Assembly: GCF_030403505.1 (NCBI RefSeq)
Contig: NZ_JAUEMJ010000002.1
Span: 248,001 to 312,000, forward strand
Length of the DNA stretch: 64,000 nt
From: Glycomyces tritici
GTDB lineage: Bacteria > Actinomycetota > Actinomycetes > Mycobacteriales > Micromonosporaceae
Reading direction: 5' to 3'
Positions 1-7,655 of this stretch are shown piece after piece. The stretch's first letter is position 1; every line of letters begins with the position of its first letter. The position numbers and the translations under genes are program-made. The notes under the pieces are model-generated. The model was given only the letters and a program-made list of their open reading frames with translations, had not been told where the DNA came from and searched no databases.

Positions 1-1574
1 ACGCCGCTCGCGCCGACCGACTCCTTGATGCGGCCGAGCAGCTCGGCCGGCACCGGGGCGTCGAGGGCCATCGCCATGACGGCCTCGCCGCCGGCGGCCT
101 TGCGGGCCACCTGCATCGCGGCGATGTTGATGCCCAGGTCGCCGAGCGCGCCGCCGATGAGGCCGACGACGCCGGGACGGTCGGTGTAGCGCAGGAACAG
201 CAGCGAGCCGTCCAGGTCGATGTCGAGCTCGAAGCCGTCGATCTCGGTCAGGCGCAGGCCGCCGTGCGGGCCGGGGCTGATCGTGCCCGAGACCGTGAGG
301 CTCCGGCCGTCGACGAGCGCACCGCGCAGCGTCAGCAGCGTCTGGTACTCCGGCGACTCCTTCGAGGCGAACAGGCCGACCTCGACGCCGCGCTGGTCCG
401 CCACGAGGGGCGCGTTCACGTAGGTGACGGAGTCGGCCACGTCCACGAACAGGCCCTTGGTGGCCGCGAGCTGGAGGACGGTGACGTCGTGGTCGACGAC
501 GTCACCGCGGACCTCGACGGTGAGCGACTGGACCGGGGCGCCGGTGAGCGCGTTGAACGTGCGGCCCAGGCGCTCGGCGAGCGGCAGGAGCGGGCGCACG
601 TCCTCGTGGACGACACCCCCGGCCTGCACGTTCGCGGCGTCCGGTACGAACTCGCCGGAGAGGGCGAGGCGCACGCTCTTGGCGACGGCGAGGCCGGCGT
701 TGTCCTGCGCCTCGCGCGTGGACGCGCCCAGGTGCGGGGCGGCGACCACGTTGTCGAGCGCGAACAGCGGCGAGTCGGTGCACGGCTCCTTGACGAACAC
801 GTCGAGGCCGGCGGCGGCCACGCGGCCGTCCTGCAGCGCGGCGGCGAGCGCCTCTTCGTCGATGAGGCCGCCGCGCGCGGCGTTGACGATCCGCACGCCC
901 GGCTTGACCTTGTTGAACGCGTCCTCGCCGAGGATGCCCACGGTCTCGGGCGTCTTCGGCAGGTGGATCGTGATGAAGTCCGCGGCGGCCAGCAGCGTGT
1001 CGAGGTCGACGAGCTTCACGCCGAGCTTCGCGGCGATCGCGGGCTGGGCGTACGGGTCGTAGGCGACCACGTCCATGTCGAAGGCCTGCATGCGGGTGGT
1101 GACGAGCTGCCCGATCTTGCCGAAGCCGATGACGCCGAGGGTCTTGCCCTGGATCTCGACACCGGTGAACTTCTTGCGGTCCCAGCGCCCGGCGCGCAGC
1201 GAGGCGTCGGCGCGGGCGATGTGGCGGGCGCTGGCGAGCAGCAGCGTGATGGCCTGCTCGGCGGCGGAGACGATGTTGGAGGTCGGCGCGTTGACGACCA
1301 TGACACCGCGCTCGGTGGCGGCGGGCAGGTCGACGTTGTCGAGCCCGACGCCGGCGCGCGCGATGACCTTGAGCTTCGGCGCGTGCTCGAGCGCCGCGGC
1401 GTTGATAGTGGTGGCGGAGCGGACGATCACGGCATCGGCCTCGACCAGTGCGGCGTGGAGGGACTCCACGTTCGTACCGTCGATCTCCCGGACGTCGAAG
1501 TCTCCGGAGAGCACTTCGACCGCGGCGGGAGCGAGCTGGTCGGCAATGACCACGACAGGTTTCGGTTCGGTCAT
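1..1574 (-). CDS. serA: D-3-phosphoglycerate dehydrogenase (3' end cut by window edge)
   Basis: It oxidises 3-phosphoglycerate to 3-phosphohydroxypyruvate with NAD+, the first step of serine synthesis in the cytosol. The reading frame from ATG at 1574 runs without a stop to base 1, about 525 codons, so only a few C-terminal residues are missing. Visible in order: N-terminal substrate-binding segment, the Rossmann dinucleotide site GVIGFGKIGQ, the NAARGGLIDEEAL loop, the catalytic-histidine segment AAPHLGAST, the intervening domain of long actinobacterial SerA, and a C-terminal ACT domain (RPGVVGLIGGALGDLGINIA) typical of serine feedback control. GAGGTATCC before the ATG is a usable ribosome site. 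Family assignment is secure; the end lies outside the window. Confidence 0.96.
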   Translation of the reverse strand, partial: MTEPKPVVVIADQLAPAAVEVLSGDFDVREIDGTNVESLHAALVEADAVIVRSATTINAAALEHAPKLKVIARAGVGLDNVDLPAATERGVMVVNAPTSNIVSAAEQAITLLLASARHIARADASLRAGRWDRKKFTGVEIQGKTLGVIGFGKIGQLVTTRMQAFDMDVVAYDPYAQPAIAAKLGVKLVDLDTLLAAADFITIHLPKTPETVGILGEDAFNKVKPGVRIVNAARGGLIDEEALAAALQDGRVAAAGLDVFVKEPCTDSPLFALDNVVAAPHLGASTREAQDNAGLAVAKSVRLALSGEFVPDAANVQAGGVVHEDVRPLLPLAERLGRTFNALTGAPVQSLTVEVRGDVVDHDVTVLQLAATKGLFVDVADSVTYVNAPLVADQRGVEVGLFASKESPEYQTLLTLRGALVDGRSLTVSGTISPGPHGGLRLTEIDGFELDIDLDGSLLFLRYTDRPGVVGLIGGALGDLGINIAAMQVARKAAGGEAVMAMALDAPVPAELLGRIKESVGASG

Positions 1575-1777
1575 GGATACCTCGCAAAGGTGGAGAGACG
1601 GAGGACCGGGCGCGGCGCTGCGTCGTCGCGGCCAATGGTATGTCCAACGCGTTAACGGCTCCTTACCGACCTGCCGCATTCCGAATCCTGGAACACCTCT
1701 CGCATGTCAGGCCCCACAGGTCACGGCCGAGGCGGCGCGCACCTCACGAGTCGCGTTCCGCTTCGTGAGACCCGGAC

Positions 1778-1793
1778 GGGCGGGCGCCCGCCC
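1778..1793. terminator. GC-rich palindrome downstream of recX
   Basis: GGGCGGGCGCCCGCCC is a perfect 16-bp palindrome 30 bp past the recX stop; a weaker repeat TCACGA...TCGTGA lies at 1744-1768. It may end the recA-recX transcript. There is no U-run, so this is tentative. The rest of 1575-1822 shows nothing I recognise. Confidence 0.35.
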
Positions 1794-1822
1794 ACCGCTC
1801 CTCCGCGATCCGGGGAGCGCGG

Positions 1823-2333
1823 TCACTCGAAGTGGGCGTCCTCGTCCAGGAGCTCGGCCGCGTCGCTCTCGGCTTCGGCGAGCACCTGCTTGACGACCGG
1901 GATGGCCACGCCGGAGCCGTAGCCCTTGCGCGCGAGCATCCCCACGAGCTTGCGGAGCACGGCGTCGTCGGTCTGGCCCGCCAGGGACCGGTAGCGGCGC
2001 CTCGCCAGCTCCAGCGCGGCCTCGCGCTCGTCGTCGTCGCTCACCTGCTCCACGGCGGCGTCCACGAAATCGGGGTCGACGCCCTTGCGGCGCAGCTCCC
2101 CCGCGAGGCTCCGCTTCGAGAGGCCGCGGCTGCGGTGGCGGGACTCGACCCAGGCGCGGGCGAACACCGCGTCGTCGATGAGGCCGACCTCGGCGTAGCG
2201 CTCCAGGATGTCGGTGACGATCGACTCCTCGAAACCCTTGCGCCGCATCGAGTCACCGAGTTCGGAGCGCGTGCGGGGCCGGCCCGACAGCAGTTGGAGA
2301 CAGTACTGCCGGGCCGCCTCGGGGTCGTCCGGC

Positions 2334-2359
<26 letters not shown>
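1823..2359 (-). CDS. recX: Regulatory protein RecX
   Basis: RecX binds the RecA-ssDNA filament and limits its activity in recombination and SOS signalling. The 178-residue product has the expected three-helix repeat pattern: [24 protein letters not shown] near the N terminus, [20 protein letters not shown] in the middle, and a C-terminal repeat ending at a acidic tail (DEDAHFE). The start is TTG at 2359, inside the last codons of recA, giving a 26-bp overlap; no later start would keep the first repeat. Overlap plus order recA-recX implies translational coupling and shared transcription from the recA promoter. Family call is firm; the exact start is less so. Confidence 0.9.
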
Positions 2360-3386
<1,027 letters not shown>

Positions 3387-3426
3387 CCCGCCTCCCCTGG
3401 TTCCTGTCTGCTTAGCCATGGTGAAC

Positions 3427-3449
3427 ACGGTAGTCGCACCCACCGACAA
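3427..3449 (-). promoter_or_regulatory. RecA-NDp type DNA-damage promoter of recA
   Basis: Read on the minus strand, 3449-3441 is TTGTCGGTG, followed by 8 nt and then TACCGT (3432-3427). This matches TTGTC(R)GTG-N8-TANNNT, the mycobacterial RecA-NDp motif known to be driven by the WYL activator pair PafBC independently of LexA. The expected start site is near 3420. A palindrome TGTTCGAACA sits just upstream at 3465-3474, but a properly spaced CGAAC-N4-GTTCG LexA box was not found. Confidence 0.75.
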
Positions 3450-3548
3450 CCTAGGTCAACGGCTTGTTCGAACAGGGCACATCTGACAGAGATGAGGAGA
3501 CCGCTGATCCCGGGGGCGGTGCGCCCGGGGCCGTCAGCCCACCGTCCG

Positions 3549-3752
3549 TCAACGGACGAGGCGGGAGGGAATCCGCTCGGGCCAGGCGCGGCAGACGGCC
3601 ATCCACACGGCCTTGGCGTTCTCGCCCTCGGCGAGCGCCTGGTCGATCGTGCGGCCGCCGAGCTGTCCGAGGGAGTGGTCGGCGGCGACCGACCGGGCGT
3701 ACGCGGCCCCGAAGGTCTCGTTCATCCGATCCCAGAAATCGCTCAGCTTCAT
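3549..3752 (-). CDS. DUF3046 family small protein
   Basis: A 67-residue protein, MKLSDFWDRMNETFGAAYA at the start, matching the actinobacterial DUF3046 family, which is usually encoded next to recA. It is basic/aromatic-rich (WDRMNETFG, HSLGQLGGRTIDQAL, VCRAWPERIPSRL) with no signal peptide or membrane segment. Function is unknown. The start is ATG 3752 with GGGGGAG six bases upstream; an upstream ATG at 3776 would add eight residues not typical of the family. It lies 100 bp upstream of the recA promoter in the same direction and could feed into recA transcription. Confidence 0.85.
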   Translation of the reverse strand: MKLSDFWDRMNETFGAAYARSVAADHSLGQLGGRTIDQALAEGENAKAVWMAVCRAWPERIPSRLVR

Positions 3753-3864
3753 GCGCCGCTCCCCCGCTTCCCGCACCTTCCGGTGCGCCGTACCCGCCGT
3801 TCCACAGGGACAACGGTAGGCGACTCCGTGGGTAGGGGCCGACCACGGGTGGCAAGATTGCCGG

Positions 3865-4437
3865 GTGCCTCGCGTCAGCCAAGAACACCTCGACTCCCGC
3901 CGTCAGCAGATCCTCGACGGCGCCCGCTCGTGCTTCGCCAAATACGGATACGAAGGGGCGACGGTGCGGCGGCTGGAGGAGGCGACGGGGCTCTCCCGCG
4001 GGGCGATCTTCCACCACTTCCGGGACAAGGACGCGCTGTTCCTGGCCGTGGCCTCCGTCGACGCGGCGGAGATGGCGGCGACGGTGGCCGAGCGGGGCCT
4101 GGTGGGCGTGATGCAGGACCTGACGACGGGCGCGGACAAGCCCGAGACCGCCGGCTGGCTCGGCACGCAGCTGGAGGTCGCGCGGCGGCTGCGCACGGAC
4201 CCCGAGTTCGCCGAGGCGTGGGGGCGGCGGCGCGAGGCGATCGCCGAGGCGAGCCGGGAGCGGCTCGAGCACCAGCGCGAGATCGGGGTGCTGCGCACGG
4301 ACGTCGACATCGAGGTCCTGGCCGGGTTCCTGCACCTGATGTACGACGGCCTGGTGCGCTACCTCGCGACCGGACGGGACGACCTCGACATCACCCGCAT
4401 TCTCAGACTCGTCGAAGAGGCCGTGCGCCGCCACTGA
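3865..4437 (+). CDS. TetR family regulator, AcnR-like
   Basis: A 190-residue repressor-type regulator from GTG 3865. The N-terminal helix-turn-helix reads RQQILDGARSCFAKYGYEGATVRRLEEATGLS then RGAIFHHFRDKDALF, with a C-terminal ligand domain of about 125 residues. The HTH and the following sequence (LEVARRLRTDPEFAEAW, LRTDVDIEVLAGFLHLMYDG) resemble AcnR, the TetR repressor of aconitase in corynebacteria and mycobacteria, usually found beside acn. No aconitase gene is in this window. Divergent from DUF3046. TetR assignment is firm; the AcnR link is from recalled sequence similarity only. Confidence 0.88.
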   Translation: MPRVSQEHLDSRRQQILDGARSCFAKYGYEGATVRRLEEATGLSRGAIFHHFRDKDALFLAVASVDAAEMAATVAERGLVGVMQDLTTGADKPETAGWLGTQLEVARRLRTDPEFAEAWGRRREAIAEASRERLEHQREIGVLRTDVDIEVLAGFLHLMYDGLVRYLATGRDDLDITRILRLVEEAVRRH

Positions 4438-4583
4438 TCGGTCCTGCATCGACGGTGCCGGGGGTGCATTGTGCCCGCCTTCCCGGCGTTTGTCACTACT
4501 GCGCGGCGACGCAAAACGCGCACAGTATTCCTCGACGGCAGACATTTACATCCATCATTACATTTTGCTAAACTTCTCCCTTA

Positions 4584-4597
4584 GTTGAAAACTCAAC
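4584..4597. promoter_or_regulatory. Inverted repeat GTTGA-AAAC-TCAAC before doxX
   Basis: A perfect 5-bp inverted repeat, GTTGA-AAAC-TCAAC, in an AT-rich island (about 4540-4600) that stands out from the surrounding sequence. It is 97 bp upstream of the doxX start. A possible -35 TTGCTA (4565-4570) and -10 AAAACT (4588-4593) would put the repeat over the -10 element, as expected for a repressor site. TTGA/TCAA half-sites are common in MarR-type operators; no MarR gene is adjacent, but a TetR gene is. Confidence 0.45.
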
Positions 4598-4693
4598 CAA
4601 TGTCGCTTCCGGACCGCGCCGCGCGGTCGGACGACCGCACCGCAGCGCCTCTCTCCGGCCGGTCGCGACTCCCACCCCTATTGGAGGACATAC

Positions 4694-5152
4694 ATGATCA
4701 CCCGACTCCAACCGATCGGGCTCCTCATCGGACGCGTCGTCCTCGGCGTCGTCTTCATTGCACACGGCTGGCAGAAGTTCAACGAGAACGGCATGGAAGC
4801 GACCGCGCAGGGCTTCGAGGGCTTGGGCATCCCGGCACCCACACTCTCGGCCTACTTCACCGTGGGGGCCGAGATCATCGGCGGCGCGCTGCTTATTGTG
4901 GGAGCGCTCCTACCGCTGGCGGGGCTCTGGCTCGCCAGCGTCATGCTCGGCGCGATGTACTTCGTGCACCCGCTCGACGGCGCGTTCTTCTCCCAGGAGG
5001 GCGGCTACGAGTACGTGCTCCTGCTGACCGCGCTCTCCATCGCCATCGGCTTCTCCGGCGGCGGCGCGCTCGCGGTCGACTCGCTGTGGCTCAACAAGAT
5101 CGGCGAGAAGAAAGAGGAGGACGAGCCGGTCCGCGCCGAGAGCATGGCCTGA
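4694..5152 (+). CDS. DoxX family membrane protein
   Basis: A 152-residue integral membrane protein with four predicted helices: IGLLIGRVVLGVVFIAHGWQ at the N terminus, the AEIIGGALLIVGALLPLAG and WLASVMLGAMYFVHPLDG segments, and VLLLTALSIAIGFSGGGAL. The HGWQKF motif after helix 1 and the GxxEIxGG segment are typical of DoxX/DoxD-like proteins, which act in membrane redox or thiol-oxidative stress complexes in mycobacteria. A charged tail KIGEKKEEDEP faces the cytosol. GGAGG lies 6 nt before ATG 4694. Monocistronic: a 15-bp terminator hairpin follows. Exact role unknown. Confidence 0.9.
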   Translation: MITRLQPIGLLIGRVVLGVVFIAHGWQKFNENGMEATAQGFEGLGIPAPTLSAYFTVGAEIIGGALLIVGALLPLAGLWLASVMLGAMYFVHPLDGAFFSQEGGYEYVLLLTALSIAIGFSGGGALAVDSLWLNKIGEKKEEDEPVRAESMA

Positions 5153-5170
5153 CCTCGCCCCACCTGACCC

Positions 5171-5205
5171 CGGAGCCTCCGAGCGGTGCCCGCTCGGAGG
5201 CTCCG
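5171..5205. terminator. Bidirectional terminator hairpin
   Basis: A perfect 15-bp stem (5171-5185 with 5191-5205, CGGAGCCTCCGAGCG arm) with a 5-nt loop lies between the convergent doxX and Hsp70-like genes. No strong U-run, as is usual in this genome. Confidence 0.8.
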
Positions 5206-5227
5206 GGCGCTCAGGAGCGCGAAGGGC

Positions 5228-7279
5228 TCAGCACGCCGCCAGTCCCCCGACGGAGTTCAGGTCCGCCGGGTCGATCACGAGCCACACGAACGGAATGTAA
5301 CCGCGGCCTTCGGAGAGCTCCACCTCGATCATGAGGTCCGACGCGTCCTTGCCGGGGTGGTAGTCCCAGAAGCCCTCCCCGGCCTCCTCGCCCCTCGGGT
5401 CGATGACCTCGGCGGCCGTGTAGCAGGCGAGTTCGAACTGCTCGCCGACGTCGGCGTAGTCGACGGCCGCCGAACTCTCAGGGGTGCCGCGGATGCCCGG
5501 ACTGCCGCCCTGGTTCCGGCAGTACGTGCGCGACTGCGGGCAGTCCCACTGCACGGTCCCCGTGACGACCGCCGTGTCGGCGACCCCCGTGACCGGTTCG
5601 CTGCCCTCCTGCGGACTGTGGATGGAGTAGAAGTAGGTGTCCGAGGCGTTGAGGCCCTCCAGGGTGAACTCGGCGCACGACAGGTCCTCCACCGAGCCTT
5701 GGGAGCTGGAGCCGGTGAAGTCGACGCGGCAGCCCGTCGAGTCCGGGTCGGCGTCGGTGGTGATGGTCAGCGTGGCGACCCCGGAGACGACTTCGGTGAC
5801 CTCGCCCGGCCAGGCGGGGAGGGCCGTATCGCTCTGCGCGGCATCGGATTCGGGCTCGATGCGCGTGCCCTCGCCGCTGGCGCCGGTCGGGTCCTCCCCG
5901 CCGGTCCCGTCGCCGTCGCGGCTCATCAGCTCGGCGAGGACCGCTCCGGTGAGGACGGCGACGAGCAGCGCGATGACGAACACGGTGAACGGCCGCGGGG
6001 AGCGCCGATCCGGTTGCGGCGCAGGAGGCTGCGGCACGAACCCGCTCAGCGGCGCGGTCGGCGGGCCCTGCACCGCAGCCGGGTCCGAGGCGGGCGTCAG
6101 GACGCTCGGCGCGACCGGGACCTGCGGGACGGGAGTGTAAGGGGCCGCCGGGGTGACCGGCGGCAGCGGAGCCGCGGGCGTCGGCGTCGGCGCAGCGTGG
6201 ATCGCCACGGCGCCTTCGCTGACGACCAGCTCGGGCTGCTCGATGAGGGTCGGAGCGATACCCAGCTCCTGATGGATCATGGTGGCGGCCAAAGGCATCC
6301 GGCTCGCGCCGCCGACCATGAAGAGCCCTGCGAGCTGCTCGGGTTCGAGTCCGGCCTCACGGATCACGGCCCGCGTGATCGCCACGGCCTGGGTGAGCAG
6401 CGGGCGGGCGAGGAGTTCGAGTTCGGCGCGGGTGAGCATTTCGTCGACCGCGAATCCGGGCACCGCGATCTCCGTGCTGGTGCGCCGCGACAGGCGCTCC
6501 TTCGCTTCGCGCACTTCGTCGTAGAGCGCGAAGCGCTGGCGGCGGCGCTCCGGTCCGGCGTCGGGGTCGAGGAGGCCGGCCCACTGCTCGGCGCGCTCCT
6601 CGGACCCGGCGAAGCGGCCGCCGAGGTATTCCACGAGGGCCTGGTCGAAGTAGTGCCCGCCGATGCGGTCCGAGCCGTCCACGGCGAGCACGTCGTAGCC
6701 GGTGCCGGTGCGCGCCACGGCGCTCGCGTCGAAGGTGCCCGCGCCGAGGTCGAAGACGACGAGGGTCTGACCGGGCGCGAGTTCGCGGCCGAGGACGTCG
6801 GCGAAGTAGCGGGCGGCGGCGACGGGCTCGGGCAGCAGGACCGGTGACACGGCACCGGCGCCGGCGGCGGCGTCGCCGATGACGTGGCGGCGGGCCGGGC
6901 CCCAGCCGGCGGGGACGGTCACGGTGACCGAGCGCGGCACGCCGGCGACGGTGCCGCAGTCCGCGATCACTCGGCGCAGGACCGCCGCGACCGCTTCGCG
7001 GACGGGGATCTCCTTGTCGCCCAGGAGGATCGTGGGGACGTCGAGGCGCAGCTTCGGGTTGCGCTCGTAGCGTTCGGGATGGCGGCGGCCCTCGCGGGCG
7101 GCGTCGCGCCCCACCGAGATTGATGCCTCGTTGTCGAGATATATCCCTGAAGGCAGCAAGGGCGTGCCCTCGAAGAGCAGCTGGTGGCGGCGACCGTCGT
7201 CGCGCAGCACCGTCGCGACCGTGTGGTGCGTGCCGAAATCGATGCCGAGCGCGGCAGCCGTGCGAGGGGCGGAGTCCAT
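5228..7279 (-). CDS. Membrane-anchored Hsp70-like protein
   Basis: A 683-residue fusion. Residues about 9-361 are an actin/Hsp70-type ATPase with phosphate-1 motif GIDFGTHHTVATV, phosphate-2 VVFDLGAGTFDAS and adenosine motif LFMVGGASRMP. There is no Hsp70 substrate-binding domain; instead a Pro/Ala-rich linker (about 363-426) leads to one membrane helix (FTVFVIALLVAVLTGAVLA, about 431-450) and an outside domain of about 230 residues with seven or so cysteines (STGC, LSC, WDC..TYC, LAC, AAC). The topology suggests a cytosolic ATPase coupled to an exported sensor or binding module. I chose ATG 7279 because the ATPase begins there; the frame stays open to GTG 7432, so an N-terminal extension is possible. 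Ectodomain function is unknown. Confidence 0.85.
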   Translation of the reverse strand: MDSAPRTAAALGIDFGTHHTVATVLRDDGRRHQLLFEGTPLLPSGIYLDNEASISVGRDAAREGRRHPERYERNPKLRLDVPTILLGDKEIPVREAVAAVLRRVIADCGTVAGVPRSVTVTVPAGWGPARRHVIGDAAAGAGAVSPVLLPEPVAAARYFADVLGRELAPGQTLVVFDLGAGTFDASAVARTGTGYDVLAVDGSDRIGGHYFDQALVEYLGGRFAGSEERAEQWAGLLDPDAGPERRRQRFALYDEVREAKERLSRRTSTEIAVPGFAVDEMLTRAELELLARPLLTQAVAITRAVIREAGLEPEQLAGLFMVGGASRMPLAATMIHQELGIAPTLIEQPELVVSEGAVAIHAAPTPTPAAPLPPVTPAAPYTPVPQVPVAPSVLTPASDPAAVQGPPTAPLSGFVPQPPAPQPDRRSPRPFTVFVIALLVAVLTGAVLAELMSRDGDGTGGEDPTGASGEGTRIEPESDAAQSDTALPAWPGEVTEVVSGVATLTITTDADPDSTGCRVDFTGSSSQGSVEDLSCAEFTLEGLNASDTYFYSIHSPQEGSEPVTGVADTAVVTGTVQWDCPQSRTYCRNQGGSPGIRGTPESSAAVDYADVGEQFELACYTAAEVIDPRGEEAGEGFWDYHPGKDASDLMIEVELSEGRGYIPFVWLVIDPADLNSVGGLAAC

Positions 7280-7655
7280 GCCGAGCTTTCTGGGGAGGCG
7301 GATCGGGACCGCACCAGCGTACTCGGGCCGCCCGACGAGCGCATCGGTCGTCTTCGGCGGCAAGGAGACCGGTGCGGCGGCCACGCGCCCCGGACCATGC
7401 CCGGCCCCCCGAACGGTCATGGAGGTCGCCACTCCCGTGCGTGGCCTGAGAGCGGACGGCGGGCGTCCACGTCCACCCGCCGCTGCGATCCCCCTGGACG
7501 CTCACCGCCTCGCAGTGCGCCGGCACCAGACCACGCGCACGGCGACGAGGCAGCGAGCGTTCGGGGCGGGCCTTCAAGAAAACGCGAAGCGGCCCTGAGG
7601 AAACGAATTTCCTCAGGGCCGCTCGCTCAGTCAGATCGCCGTGATGCGGTGCTGC
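7280..7655. other. Intergenic region, Hsp70-like gene to helicase
   Basis: 376 bp between the Hsp70-like start and the helicase stop. It holds the helicase terminator at 7588-7623 and an open in-frame extension of the Hsp70-like gene up to 7432 with no good ribosome site. I see no other gene. Confidence 0.6.
7588..7623 (-). terminator. Terminator of the helicase gene
   Basis: A perfect 16-bp stem (AGCGGCCCTGAGGAAA arm, 7588-7603 with 7608-7623) closed by a CGAA tetraloop, followed on the minus strand by a T-rich stretch (GTTTTC). It lies 33 bp past the helicase stop codon. Confidence 0.85.

Noticed and set aside
3465..3474. TGTTCGAACA upstream of recA as a LexA box
   Set aside because: LexA boxes in actinobacteria are GAAC-N4-GTTC; here GTTC and GAAC are adjacent and in the opposite order.
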